From a virus, in IMG/VR virus record IMGVR_UViG_3300028840_005049, positions 1 through 39,792 of that record: a DNA stretch of 39,792 bases. One strand, written 5' to 3'. This document shows positions 16,094-24,576 of this stretch, piece by piece (within the stretch, counting starts at the first letter, position 1; each line of letters starts with the position of its first letter). A program made the position numbers and the translations under genes. The notes beneath the pieces were generated by a model. That model saw only the letters and a list, made by a program, of their open reading frames with translations. It was not told the DNA's origin and ran no database searches.

Positions 16094-16544
16094 TTATGTG
16101 AAGTATGAAGAATTAATTTCAAGATATCCTTCATTAAAAGACTTTGCCAAAGGCGATGTTTCAACCGTAGATTCTTTTATAATTGCAATGGCAGAGACAG
16201 AGCTTGACAGTCGGTTGAGTGCTGGTTTTTCGACCCCCTTTCCGGTTACTCTCCCGACTGTCAAGGACTTAGTATTTGATATGTGCTATGTAAAAATAAT
16301 GATGACAAGCAACAAGAAAAAGGCTGATGAAATATGGAAAACGGTGAAAGAAAAAGTTGACGATATTTTATCAGGAAAGCTTATTTTAAAAGACACCAGT
16401 GGTACATCTTATTTGTCTTCTGCCGCTGGTATGTGGTCTAATACCGGAGAATGGCACCCTGTTTTTAACATGCATGATAGTGCTTCTGAATTTACTTATG
16501 TTTCATCAGAAAGATTATCATATGAGGAAGATGAAAGATCATGA
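16086..16544 (+). CDS. Head-tail adaptor, Mu gp36-like (DUF1320)
   Basis: The protein has 152 residues from the ATG at 16086, nine bases after GGAGG at 16072-16076. A more upstream start would lie inside the previous gene and lacks a ribosome site. The N-terminal YVKYEELISRYPSL and the internal AETELDSRLSAGFSTPFP pattern match the gp36/DUF1320 family, which forms the connector ring below the portal. A perfect 12-bp inverted repeat lies inside the coding region (16203-16265). The next gene overlaps by ATGA. Confidence 0.75.
   Translation: MGNYVKYEELISRYPSLKDFAKGDVSTVDSFIIAMAETELDSRLSAGFSTPFPVTLPTVKDLVFDMCYVKIMMTSNKKKADEIWKTVKEKVDDILSGKLILKDTSGTSYLSSAAGMWSNTGEWHPVFNMHDSASEFTYVSSERLSYEEDERS
16203..16265. 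repeat. Perfect 12-bp inverted repeat inside the gp36-like gene
   Basis: CTTGACAGTCGG (16203-16214) is the exact reverse complement of CCGACTGTCAAG (16254-16265), with a 39-base loop. Its role is not known. It could be an RNA hairpin affecting translation of the connector genes, a protein-binding site, or chance. Confidence 0.7.
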
Positions 16545-17011
16545 GTGATTTTGCAGTAAAAATTTTAAATCATGAAGCTGTCTTTGGCCACATGCGAAAA
16601 GTCAAACTTAAACTCAAAGACAGAACAAAAGTAAATCAAAGAGCAGCATTGTTTATCTTTAGGTGGATAGTTAAAAACTTTGATGCACAAGGCGAGTATA
16701 CTACATCCGGTGGATGGGCACCACTTGCAGCAAGCACATTGCTTGCAAGAAAAAAAGGGTGGGGAAATTATATTAAATCATCAAAACCAAAAATATTAAT
16801 GAATACTGGTGATCTTAGAAACAATTGGACTTTATCATGGAATAGTAGAAAAGCGTTGGTTAAATCAAAAATGAAATATGCCATAATCCATGAAAAAGGA
16901 AATTCTTCTAATAGGCCACCTAAAAGAAAAATATTACCTACTCATAAAATGATCATTAAAGATCTGCGGAAAATATATGGTCATTATATCGAAGAAAGCA
17001 TAAAAAAATGA
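16541..17011 (+). CDS. Virion morphogenesis / tail-completion protein, Mu gpG-like
   Basis: The protein has 156 residues. It shows the phage virion-morphogenesis pattern: an N-terminal helix, the segment GGWAPLAASTLLARKKGW, then ILMNTGDLRNNWTLSW and a conserved YAIIHEKG...PPKRKILP ending. In Mu and related phages this family caps or completes the head-tail joint or tail terminator. It overlaps the gp36-like gene by ATGA and the next gene likewise, so this connector module is a tightly coupled unit. Confidence 0.8.
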   Translation: MSDFAVKILNHEAVFGHMRKVKLKLKDRTKVNQRAALFIFRWIVKNFDAQGEYTTSGGWAPLAASTLLARKKGWGNYIKSSKPKILMNTGDLRNNWTLSWNSRKALVKSKMKYAIIHEKGNSSNRPPKRKILPTHKMIIKDLRKIYGHYIEESIKK

Positions 17012-17460
17012 TAGACATAGATGGAAAGACAAGAGCAATAGAAGAGATTTTAAAAAATGCTTTAGATGGAGATGTGTTAATTCAAAGGAATGTTTCAAGA
17101 AATGAAAATCCTGAATATGCTGAAAAAGGATGGATAGGCATATACAAAAAGAAGACATTATTTGAAACTGTAAGAACTGGGCCAAATCCGTATCAGGTAA
17201 GACTTCAAATTGATGTAGAAGCGCAATGGTCCTCTATTGATCAAGATTATTTAGAGAAGAATTTATCAAATCTTGAAGATGCTATTTTAGATGCTTTAAT
17301 AAGTGATAGATCTAACAGATTTTTACCATTAGGCGGTATTAACCAAGTTGAACAGTTAGTAGATTTTGAAGTAAATTATGAGTTATATAGTTTTGAAGAA
17401 ACTGTTGACGTATATTTTCAATCATCTATACTTACTTTAACATATGAGGTTCAAGCATGA
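17008..17460 (+). CDS. Probable tail terminator / minor tail protein
   Basis: The protein has 150 residues with a mixed alpha/beta pattern: an N-terminal helix (TRAIEEILKNALDG), a beta segment (NPYQVRLQIDVEAQW), a helix (LEKNLSNLEDAILDAL) and C-terminal strands (SSILTLTYEVQ). The size and position between the gpG-like protein and the tail tube fit the tail-terminator family (lambda gpU-like). The pattern 'RTGPNPYQVRLQIDVEAQ' is family-like, but I cannot confirm the assignment. It overlaps both neighbours by ATGA. Confidence 0.55.
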   Translation: MIDIDGKTRAIEEILKNALDGDVLIQRNVSRNENPEYAEKGWIGIYKKKTLFETVRTGPNPYQVRLQIDVEAQWSSIDQDYLEKNLSNLEDAILDALISDRSNRFLPLGGINQVEQLVDFEVNYELYSFEETVDVYFQSSILTLTYEVQA

Positions 17461-17627
17461 ATAAATATATATGGATAGGGAAGAAGATGTTTGTACCAAA
17501 AGTAGGAATATTCCAGAAGGATGATATATTCCCTGATATTGGTGAACCAAACATCAGTAATTTAATAAAGCAGGGTATGATAAAGAAAGTAGATAAAAAA
17601 GAAAGTAAAAATATTTCTAAAAAATAA
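17457..17627 (+). CDS. Small hypothetical protein in the tail operon (56 aa)
   Basis: The ORF of 56 residues overlaps the previous gene by ATGA. The sequence is Lys-rich with a hydrophobic N-terminal half (YIWIGKKMFVPKVGIF) and a basic tail. Proteins of this size and charge often occur just before the tail tube gene in siphoviruses, but no function is known to me. The tail tube gene starts 12 bases later. Confidence 0.6.
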   Translation: MNKYIWIGKKMFVPKVGIFQKDDIFPDIGEPNISNLIKQGMIKKVDKKESKNISKK

Positions 17628-17639
17628 AGGAGTATAAAA

Positions 17640-18608
17640 ATGGCTTATGGACAAGATGGACATTTAGGAATTTGCTTTCAGCAGTCTTTCGGCACTTCTT
17701 TTGTTAATAGTATGCATTTCTTTCCGTTTATCTCTGAAACATTAACAGAGAAGATAGAAGAAGTTATTGCCGAATCATTGCAATCAAGATATGAAGAACC
17801 AGATCCATACATGGGCATAAAAAGTGTTGAAGGTGAAATTGTTTTTGAAGTACATCCTCACCTTGTAGGATATTTATTAAAAGCATGGTGTGGGCAATCT
17901 TCAGAAAATGGTGCAAGTGGCACGTTAACAATTAATCGTTTTCTACCAAGAACAAGCGATTGGACACCGGAAATCGCTGCTTTGCCTCCATTGACAATAG
18001 AAGTATACAGGGATACGGGAAGTGCTTATTTGTATTATGATTGCATGGCTAATGGTTTAACCTTTGAGATTGCTCAGGGGGCATTATATAAGGCCACTTT
18101 AGCAGTGATAGGTGCTAATTTTGAATGGTCTAATAAGCAAACAGCAGTTTATTTGCCGGGAAGTTTTTATTCATGGGATACCACTTCTATACAATTAGCA
18201 GGAAGTGCATTAACTGCTGCAAGCACATTTACCATCACATTAACCAATAACCTTGCTGGAAAAGCCTTTTTGGATGGTACAAAGAACTTTTCACGCATAT
18301 TAAGGGATGGATATAGAACAGTTGAAATTAGTGGCACTACTTTGCTTGTCGGTGATACTGAAGCAAGAAACTACAGAGATAGGACACAGCAAGCATTAAA
18401 ATTTACTGCTACAGATCCAACAACAATTGGTGGTAGCCATAACCAATTTGTGATTGATGTACCTAAATTTTACTACACTGAATTTCCTGCTAATATTGGT
18501 GGGCCAAACCTGATAGAAGTTGGCTTTACTGGTAAAGCAGCATATGACCAAACAAGTGATTACTCTATTCAGTTTACTGTTACTAACAGCACAGGTGATT
18601 ATTATTAA
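17640..18608 (+). CDS. Major tail tube protein
   Basis: The protein has 322 residues with a strong AAAGGAG site. It is beta-rich, with repeated segments typical of tail-tube proteins (FLPRTSDWTPEIAALPPLTIEVYRD, GLTFEIAQGALYKATL). It stacks in rings around the tape measure to form the tube. The call rests on position (after the terminator-like gene and before the G/GT chaperones and the tape measure), size and beta pattern. No fused Ig domain is obvious, although the C-terminal 60 residues could be one. Confidence 0.75.
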   Translation: MAYGQDGHLGICFQQSFGTSFVNSMHFFPFISETLTEKIEEVIAESLQSRYEEPDPYMGIKSVEGEIVFEVHPHLVGYLLKAWCGQSSENGASGTLTINRFLPRTSDWTPEIAALPPLTIEVYRDTGSAYLYYDCMANGLTFEIAQGALYKATLAVIGANFEWSNKQTAVYLPGSFYSWDTTSIQLAGSALTAASTFTITLTNNLAGKAFLDGTKNFSRILRDGYRTVEISGTTLLVGDTEARNYRDRTQQALKFTATDPTTIGGSHNQFVIDVPKFYYTEFPANIGGPNLIEVGFTGKAAYDQTSDYSIQFTVTNSTGDYY

Positions 18609-18629
18609 AATTAAAAAGGGGGTTTTCAA

Positions 18630-18986
18630 ATGGATTATATTATTGGTTGGAGAGAAGTAGAAGTACCTTTTGAAGATGATATTGTTACTGTTGAGATTAG
18701 GCCATTGACAAGGGAAGCAATGATGATTGTTACACCACTTCTTGTTGAAGCTGAAGGCAAAGATAATGACAAGTCATTTATGCTTTTATCTACATTTAAA
18801 ATGCAGGAAATTTCCGAAAAAATATTTCCAGATCATGTACGAAACATCAAAGGTTTTACTATAAATGGTAATGCACCAACAATAGAGATTATAACCAAAG
18901 AGAGTGTTTTTGCAAGATTAACCGTAGATATTTTAACAAAACTTTTTGCCATATCTACATTAACAAAGGATGAAGAAAAAAACTAA
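18630..18986 (+). CDS. Tail assembly chaperone, G-type product (no frameshift)
   Basis: The protein has 118 residues from the ATG after an AAGGGGG site. It is the zero-frame product, ending at TAA 18984-18986. In lambda and most siphoviruses the G protein binds the tape measure and recruits tail-tube subunits. The position directly before the tape measure and the slippery heptamer at the end identify it. The sequence itself is poorly conserved, as is normal for this family. Confidence 0.85.
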   Translation: MDYIIGWREVEVPFEDDIVTVEIRPLTREAMMIVTPLLVEAEGKDNDKSFMLLSTFKMQEISEKIFPDHVRNIKGFTINGNAPTIEIITKESVFARLTVDILTKLFAISTLTKDEEKN

Positions 18987-19228
18987 AAAAGGCAATCCGC
19001 TTCTATTATGGAATAGGAAAGATTGATAAAAGTTTAATAAAGGGATTGCCGGTACTATTATTTATACGGTATTATGAAGATTGGAATACTTTCAAAAGCT
19101 GGCCTAATGGGAAGTCAACATTTCAGCAATATAATTTTGTTATTGATGCTGTACGCCACTTAGATTCTGAAGTAAACTTGATTATTAAGGAAAGGCAAAA
19201 AGATCATGGCAGAAGAAATAAAAATTGA
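18630..19228 (+). CDS. Tail assembly chaperone, GT-type product made by -1 frameshift
   Basis: The long product joins the G-type frame to the -1 frame at the A AAA AAC heptamer (18977-18983). The continuation runs from codon CTA at 18983 to TGA at 19226-19228, adding about 81 residues for a total near 199. The added part contains LFIRYYEDWNTF and is the T domain that contacts the tube. The slip frame is continuous: the TTG-led frame visible at 19046 is the same frame, and no stop intervenes. Its 3' end overlaps the tape-measure start by 23 bases. The downstream half has no start codon with a ribosome site of its own, as expected. Confidence 0.85.
18977..19050 (+). promoter_or_regulatory. Programmed -1 ribosomal frameshift signal with downstream stem
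   Basis: The slippery heptamer A AAA AAC is in the correct zero-frame phase (GAA AAA AAC) and is immediately followed by the TAA stop. After a 7-base spacer, GGCAATCC (18991-18998) pairs perfectly with GGATTGCC (19043-19050). This 8-bp stem encloses a 44-base region that may fold further. The distance matches known stimulatory stem-loops and pseudoknots. Confidence 0.87.
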
Positions 19229-21260
19229 AATTAAAGGGGTAGATAAATTTTCTACTACCTTTAACAAGTTAACAAGTAAACTGCCATCAGTTAAAACATT
19301 AGCGGTTGGTGCTGGTGCTGCTATAACTGGGTTTGGTGCGGCTATAGCGGCTATGACAAAGCAAACAGCTAATGCTTATGATGCAGTTGGGAAGTTTGCT
19401 TCAAGAATCAATATTTCAACTTCTGCTTTATCGAAATACCATTATGCTGCTGAACTATCAGGAGTAAAAACTACTGCTTTAAATATTGCTTTACAAAGAA
19501 TGACAAGAAGAATAGGTGAAGCGACTACTGGTATTGGGCAAGCCAACCCTGCTTTTGAAGCAATGGGGTTGGCTATTGAAGATATTGTTGGAAAATCTCC
19601 TGATAAACAATTTGAAGCAATTGCTGCTGCACTTGATAAAGTAAAAAACTCAAGTGAAAAAACAGCATTAGCAGCTAAGATTTTTGACTCTGAAGGTGTC
19701 GCTGTTTTACAAATGCTTACTTCTGGCACCGCTGGTTTACAGAAGATGAAGGAAGAAGCAGAAAAATTTGGACTTGTAATAACAAGTAAAGCAGCAAAAA
19801 ATGCAGCAGAGTTTAACGATAGTTTAACAAGATTACAGGGGGCATTTAAAGGTTTAAGAAATTACATGGCTGAACAATTTATGCCTATACTCACATCATT
19901 GGCAAATAACTTTGCCAATTTTATTGCTAACAATAGGGATAGTATTATAGCCTTTGGGAAAAAAGTGATCAGTGTTTTAGGAAAAATAGTCGAATATGGG
20001 GCTTATGGTGTAGCTGCTTTGATTGACTCATGGCGTGGACTTCAAATGATATGGGAAGTACTAAAGATTGCTCTTGCGTCTTTTGCAGAAGCTTTCGTTG
20101 CTGCTCTTGATTGGATGGTAGAAAAATACGGATCTTTTCTTGAAGCGGTAAATGTTGGCGGTATATTTAATGAAGAAATTGCTTCTGTAAATGCTTTTAA
20201 AAATGTAACTGGTGGTGTCATAGCTGAACTACAGAACATGGGCCAAACTGCCAAGGATAATCTTGATGCTATAATTGATGAAGGCATGGCTGTTTCAAAG
20301 GTAGCAGCAATTAAAGAAGCAGTTGTAAATGCCATTAATGAAATATCGGAGACATATAGTAGTGGTGCTGGTAACGCTTCAAGTGGCGAAAGCGGAAGCG
20401 GTATTTTGCCAAGCGGTGAGTCTGGTGGCGGTGATAGCTCAACTTTAACTGATGGACAAGCGGAAGCTATTGCACAGCTTCATACTATGTGGGAAGAGTA
20501 TTACTTAACGGAAGAAGAAAGACTTGACAATTGGTATGCATTACAATTAGAAAAAATATATGAAAATGATGAAGCAAAGCTTGAACTATACCAAGTATAT
20601 GAGGCACGCAAAACTGAACTTGATATAGAAGCAAAAAAACAGGAAGAAGAAAGACAAAAAGCACATGAAGCAAAGCTTGCAGCTATTCAGGCAATGCGTT
20701 TAAATGCTACCAAAACAATGTTAGGCAATATTGGTGCTGTTTCTAAAGAACAAGGCAAAAAAGGCTTTGCTTTATACAAGGCAACCGCAATTGCTGAAAC
20801 TGTTATTACTACTTATCAATCTGCAATGAAGGCTTTTAGCTCTCTTGCCAGTATTCCTATTATCGGCCCTGTCCTTGGAGCGGCTGCCGCCGCTGCTGCA
20901 ATTGCTTTTGGTTTAATGCAAGTATCAAAAATAGCAAGTCAAAAACCTCCTGCTGCTCATGGCGGCTTAACTAATGTACCGGAAGAACAAACCTATCTTC
21001 TTAACCAAGGTGAAAGAGTTCTATCACCAAACCAGAATAAAGACCTTGTTGAATTTTTGCAAGGACAAAAAACAGAAATTGGAGAAGAAAGTGCAACAGA
21101 AGTAACAAACAACATTGAAGTACATGTCTTAGAAAACGCAACAAATGCTGAAGCGTTAATGCACATGGGTACTGAAGATTGGAATGATGTTGTTGAAGAA
21201 AAGATAATTCCATCAATGAATAAATTAGCTTTACGTGGAATAAAACCAGTTTATATATAA
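19206..21260 (+). CDS. Tape measure protein
   Basis: The protein has 684 residues. It is long, helical, Ala-rich in places, with hydrophobic membrane-like stretches (LAVGAGAAITGFGAAIAAM near residue 35 and ALGAAAAAAAIAFGLM near residue 575). It has a coiled-coil segment around residues 440-500 (EERLDNWYALQLEKI) and a Ser/Gly-rich linker near residue 400. It fixes tail length. At about 1.5 Angstrom per residue it predicts a tail near 100 nm, short for a siphovirus. The start overlaps the frameshifted chaperone frame, which is typical. No lysozyme-like domain is visible. Confidence 0.93.
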   Translation: MAEEIKIEIKGVDKFSTTFNKLTSKLPSVKTLAVGAGAAITGFGAAIAAMTKQTANAYDAVGKFASRINISTSALSKYHYAAELSGVKTTALNIALQRMTRRIGEATTGIGQANPAFEAMGLAIEDIVGKSPDKQFEAIAAALDKVKNSSEKTALAAKIFDSEGVAVLQMLTSGTAGLQKMKEEAEKFGLVITSKAAKNAAEFNDSLTRLQGAFKGLRNYMAEQFMPILTSLANNFANFIANNRDSIIAFGKKVISVLGKIVEYGAYGVAALIDSWRGLQMIWEVLKIALASFAEAFVAALDWMVEKYGSFLEAVNVGGIFNEEIASVNAFKNVTGGVIAELQNMGQTAKDNLDAIIDEGMAVSKVAAIKEAVVNAINEISETYSSGAGNASSGESGSGILPSGESGGGDSSTLTDGQAEAIAQLHTMWEEYYLTEEERLDNWYALQLEKIYENDEAKLELYQVYEARKTELDIEAKKQEEERQKAHEAKLAAIQAMRLNATKTMLGNIGAVSKEQGKKGFALYKATAIAETVITTYQSAMKAFSSLASIPIIGPVLGAAAAAAAIAFGLMQVSKIASQKPPAAHGGLTNVPEEQTYLLNQGERVLSPNQNKDLVEFLQGQKTEIGEESATEVTNNIEVHVLENATNAEALMHMGTEDWNDVVEEKIIPSMNKLALRGIKPVYI

Positions 21261-21269
21261 GGTGGCTCT

Positions 21270-21638
21270 ATGAGTTCATTAGTAGTAAAACTTGGCCCGA
21301 CAAGCCAGCAAGCAATTACTTTAAATCTGAAGTACAACAGCACATTTTCTAAATATCAAATGAGAGCAGATCATAGAACTTTATCAGGGAAACTCTATGT
21401 GTATCTTTGGAGTAATTATATTAAGCACAAGATAAATGTTACCTATATGCAAACAAGCCAAGCAGCTATAGTCAATAGCTGGTGGCAAACAAACACAGAA
21501 TTACTTTTGTTTATAACATCTGATAGCAATACAGAAGTACAAAGTGTTGTGCTTCTTAATAAAGAATTTCCAATGACAAAATTCGTAAAGCCGTATAATA
21601 CTTACATGGAAGGCAAACTTGAATTGGAGTCTTACTGA
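21270..21638 (+). CDS. Distal tail / baseplate protein (122 aa)
   Basis: The protein has 122 residues directly after the tape measure, with an AAGGTGG site before the ATG. It has a beta-rich pattern (LKYNSTFSKYQM, GKLYVYLWSNYIKHKINVTYM, TELLLFITS). Position and size suggest a small tail-tip protein, possibly the distal-tail partner of the next gene, with which it overlaps by one base (TGATG). No family is firmly recognised. Confidence 0.55.
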   Translation: MSSLVVKLGPTSQQAITLNLKYNSTFSKYQMRADHRTLSGKLYVYLWSNYIKHKINVTYMQTSQAAIVNSWWQTNTELLLFITSDSNTEVQSVVLLNKEFPMTKFVKPYNTYMEGKLELESY

Positions 21639-22816
21639 TGGTATATTCTGTATCATCTTCATTTGTCGATGAAGCTTCAAAGTCTTTTTGCAGACCGATA
21701 AGATATTTTTTTATTGGTGGAAGTGACTATACAGAAAGGGTGACTAAATGGCCGCGCTTTAAAAGAGAAGCGCAAGATTTTAAAGTAAGTAATTTAAATA
21801 TGACCATGGCAAATCATGATGGAGGATTAAACGATTTCTATCAAAACAATTATAAATTTGTTACATCTGCTTATGTTCAATTAGGTTTTGACTATGGGGG
21901 TAGTGAAGAAGTAATTACTCTTTTCACCGGATCATTTAGCAGAGTAAAATACACAAAAAACCAAACATCAGTTTATTTAAGGGATAAGCTTTATGATTTT
22001 CAAAACATTTTAATAGGCTCCACAGATAGTCCAGTTGATATTACTTCTGTTTTGCCGTCTGATTTATTTTGGATATTAACAACATGCTATGGCACATTAT
22101 CTGATTCAGAAGCTATTGGTAATCCTGATATAGATTGGTCAAGTTTTCAAGATTGGGCTGAAGTATTTTCTGAAAATCAGGTTTTTGTAAGTGCTAATTT
22201 TCAAGGTGTCAAGATCTCTGAAGCTATGAGTGCTTTGGCTAAAATGACTGATAGCGCAATATATGCTGAAGGAAATGGCAAAATATACACACAAAGATAC
22301 ACTGTTACAAATACTGAATTTACTGTCATAGGAGAAGATAAAACGGTATCTGTTGAATTAGATGTACTACAAAAGCAATTGATCAACAAGCAGTATGTTG
22401 GCTTTGATTACTCTGTTGAATCTAAATATTGGCAGCAAACTGTTCTTTCACAAAATTCTGCTTCTGTTAATTCATATGGCACGTATGAAGATTATCTGCA
22501 AAATAAAAACATTTGGTATGTTGACAGTGTTTCAGCTTTTAATGTTGCTCAAAGACTTACTACAAGATACAGAGAGCCACCTAAACTATGGACAGTGAAA
22601 AGTATTCTTGCCGGTGTTCATATGCAAATGGGTGAAACTATAAAATTTGCAAATGACTTCTACAATCAAACAAGTGAAACAGGCACAAGAATAACCGGCA
22701 TTGAGTTTGATACTCATGAAGGATTGATTACATTTACTCTTGATACATCTGTACAATTTAATGCTTTTACGTTGGATGTTGATTCGCTTGATTCTACTGA
22801 TAGGTTTTTACTTTAA
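21638..22816 (+). CDS. Tail hub / baseplate protein (392 aa)
   Basis: The protein has 392 residues. It shows the pattern of tail-tip hub proteins: an N-terminal domain with YFFIGGSDYTERVTKWPRF, a central beta domain (ITLFTGSFSRVKYT), and a C-terminal domain resembling those ending in GTRITGIEFD and EGLITFTLD. It probably closes the tube at the tip and carries later proteins. It could alternatively be a DUF-type minor tail protein. The start overlaps the previous stop, so the two are coupled. Confidence 0.6.
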   Translation: MVYSVSSSFVDEASKSFCRPIRYFFIGGSDYTERVTKWPRFKREAQDFKVSNLNMTMANHDGGLNDFYQNNYKFVTSAYVQLGFDYGGSEEVITLFTGSFSRVKYTKNQTSVYLRDKLYDFQNILIGSTDSPVDITSVLPSDLFWILTTCYGTLSDSEAIGNPDIDWSSFQDWAEVFSENQVFVSANFQGVKISEAMSALAKMTDSAIYAEGNGKIYTQRYTVTNTEFTVIGEDKTVSVELDVLQKQLINKQYVGFDYSVESKYWQQTVLSQNSASVNSYGTYEDYLQNKNIWYVDSVSAFNVAQRLTTRYREPPKLWTVKSILAGVHMQMGETIKFANDFYNQTSETGTRITGIEFDTHEGLITFTLDTSVQFNAFTLDVDSLDSTDRFLL

Positions 22817-22828
22817 GGGGGTGTAAAT

Positions 22829-23032
22829 ATGTTTTGTTTGCCAAGAACTGTTCAGTGTGGTTTATGTAATACTACTTTAACAGAAAAAAATTATGGTGAT
22901 GGTTTTACAGGTTGGGTGCAAATCATGGGCCTTATACACGATAAAGACAGAAACAAAGATAATCCTATGATATGTGAACAATGCAAAGAGAAATTAATTA
23001 AATGTATGAATGAATTGGAGAAGATAAAATGA
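22829..23032 (+). CDS. Small zinc-finger-like protein in the tail operon (67 aa)
   Basis: The protein has 67 residues with an AAGGGGGTG site. CGLC near residue 11 and CEQC near residue 49 form a plausible four-cysteine zinc site. A downstream basic and acidic helix (KEKLIKCMNELEKIK) follows. No function is recognised. The stop overlaps the next gene by ATGA. Small cysteine-knuckle proteins recur in this genome (4430, 29633, 29836, 38785). Confidence 0.65.
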   Translation: MFCLPRTVQCGLCNTTLTEKNYGDGFTGWVQIMGLIHDKDRNKDNPMICEQCKEKLIKCMNELEKIK

Positions 23033-23757
23033 CATGGACTTCACTTTCTTTCGCATATGGTAGTGTGCTCACGTCAACAAAAATGACACAGCTTTATGAT
23101 AACCTTACTGCTTTAGCAAAAGGCCATAGCGGAGCACCTTCTATTATAAATGCAGCAGTAGATGCAGCAGCAGCAATAGAAAGCTCAAAACTTGCTGATC
23201 ATCCATGGGGGTATGATGATATAAATAATGCTGGTGGCAGTTCTTCAGGATCAACGCCCGGTAGTGGTGGCGTTGATGTAACATTAAATACATACAATTT
23301 TGGTTGGGGCTTAGGCGAAGATCAACAATTATCAATTGTTGCAAGGACTGATACGTCACCTACTTATGGCGAAATGAGAATAAAAAATACTGATTCTTCG
23401 TCGCATACATATGATTGGCGATGGAGGTATTTGACTGCTTCCGATAACCCTTTCATATTTATAATCTATAATCCTTCAACAGATGAAATACTTCACTTAT
23501 GGGAAGCAGAAGATCCACCACCAAAATTTCATCATGATCATGTAATGCCGGTAGGTTTAGATCCTACTAACATAGAAAATTGGCCCGTTATTCCTGATGA
23601 TACTTTTGGTCTTGAAGGGAAATATTTCTTTGGCACAACAAAATTACTTTTAGACAATATTAGAGAAACAAAGGACAAAGATGGAAGCGCAATTAAATTA
23701 ATTAATCAAGATTGGAGATTTAACGCTGCTGGAAATATACTAATCCCAAGGAATTAA
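23029..23757 (+). CDS. Tail fibre / distal tail protein (242 aa)
   Basis: The protein has 242 residues. The N-terminus (FAYGSVLTSTKMTQLYDNLTALAKGHSGAP) has the layout common to phage tail or fibre proteins of the 'LTatkMNqLydNl' type. The middle is Gly/Ser-rich (NNAGGSSSGSTPGSGG). The C-terminal half is beta-rich with Trp-rich strands (YDWRWRYLT). It could bind the host surface or link a fibre to the tail tip. The start overlaps the previous gene by ATGA. Confidence 0.6.
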   Translation: MTWTSLSFAYGSVLTSTKMTQLYDNLTALAKGHSGAPSIINAAVDAAAAIESSKLADHPWGYDDINNAGGSSSGSTPGSGGVDVTLNTYNFGWGLGEDQQLSIVARTDTSPTYGEMRIKNTDSSSHTYDWRWRYLTASDNPFIFIIYNPSTDEILHLWEAEDPPPKFHHDHVMPVGLDPTNIENWPVIPDDTFGLEGKYFFGTTKLLLDNIRETKDKDGSAIKLINQDWRFNAAGNILIPRN

Positions 23758-23762
23758 TTAAA

Positions 23763-24158
23763 ATGGAGGAAATAAAAATACTTCTTGACTTTTTGAAAAG
23801 CCATTGGGCAATTATTGTTTTTGGCTTATCATGCGCTATTGTACTTTACGATAGCTACAAAAAAATACCAAAGCTTGATATGAGAATAACTATGCTTGAA
23901 GAAAATCCACAATGCCCCGACCATGATCCTTGTATAAAAAACATTGAAAAAAGTATTATTACACTTGATGCACAGATATGCACAAGCGTGAATGATCTTG
24001 ATAAGAAATTATGTAGATCAATTAATGATGTGAAAGAGAAAATAAACACTCTTTCAAAAGATGCAAAAGTTGACAGAAAAGATATTGCTGATAAATTTGA
24101 ATTAATTCATCATTCTTTAGGTGTGATAGAAGGGAAAATTGACAATGTACCCAAATAA
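23763..24158 (+). CDS. Membrane-anchored coiled-coil protein, possible inner spanin
   Basis: The protein has 131 residues. A transmembrane helix lies near residues 12-30 (HWAIIVFGLSCAIVLYDS), followed by a Cys-containing segment (CPDHDPCIKNIEKSI) and a long charged coiled coil. Position just before the amidase, holin-like protein and lipoprotein matches the inner-membrane partner of a two-component spanin. The coiled-coil length and the single N-terminal anchor support that reading, but the sequence match to known spanins is not clear. The gene ends inside the amidase gene. Confidence 0.5.
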   Translation: MEEIKILLDFLKSHWAIIVFGLSCAIVLYDSYKKIPKLDMRITMLEENPQCPDHDPCIKNIEKSIITLDAQICTSVNDLDKKLCRSINDVKEKINTLSKDAKVDRKDIADKFELIHHSLGVIEGKIDNVPK

Positions 24159-24561
24159 AATTATACTACACCACAGTTTAACAAAAGATGGAGAAGTTGT
24201 TAATTGGAATGCTATTAGAAAATATCATGTTAACACACTGCATTGGAAAGATGTAGGCTATCACTTCGGCATTGAGCTTATTGGTAGCAGGTATGAAATA
24301 TTAACCGGCAGACTTATGACAGAGAAAGGAGCACATACAAAAGGCTATAACGGTGATTCTTTAGGAGTTTGCTTAATCGGTAATTTTGATGAAAAAGAGC
24401 CACCGGAAGAACAATGGAGACTTGCAGTAGACTTTGTAAGATCACTTTGCACAATTTGTTATATTTCTCCGCAAAGTGTTTTTGGGCATAGGGATTTTGC
24501 AAATTATAAATCTTGCCCTGGTTCTTCTTTTTCCATTGAGAAATTTAGATCACAACTTTAG
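24145..24561 (+). CDS. Endolysin, N-acetylmuramoyl-L-alanine amidase (Amidase_2, T7-lysozyme type)
   Basis: The protein has 138 residues from the ATG at 24145, nine or ten bases after GAAGGGA; a TTG at 24139 is too close to that site. It cuts the amide bond between muramic acid and the peptide in peptidoglycan. Zinc ligands are H9 (IILHHS), H115 (FGHRD) and C124 (KSCPG). Y39 in VGYHF matches the conserved catalytic Tyr of T7 lysozyme. GVCLIGNFD is the usual family core. There is no cell-wall binding domain, as in endolysins of Gram-negative hosts. Confidence 0.92.
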   Translation: MYPNKIILHHSLTKDGEVVNWNAIRKYHVNTLHWKDVGYHFGIELIGSRYEILTGRLMTEKGAHTKGYNGDSLGVCLIGNFDEKEPPEEQWRLAVDFVRSLCTICYISPQSVFGHRDFANYKSCPGSSFSIEKFRSQL

Positions 24562-24576
24562 AAGGGAGTAAAAAAC

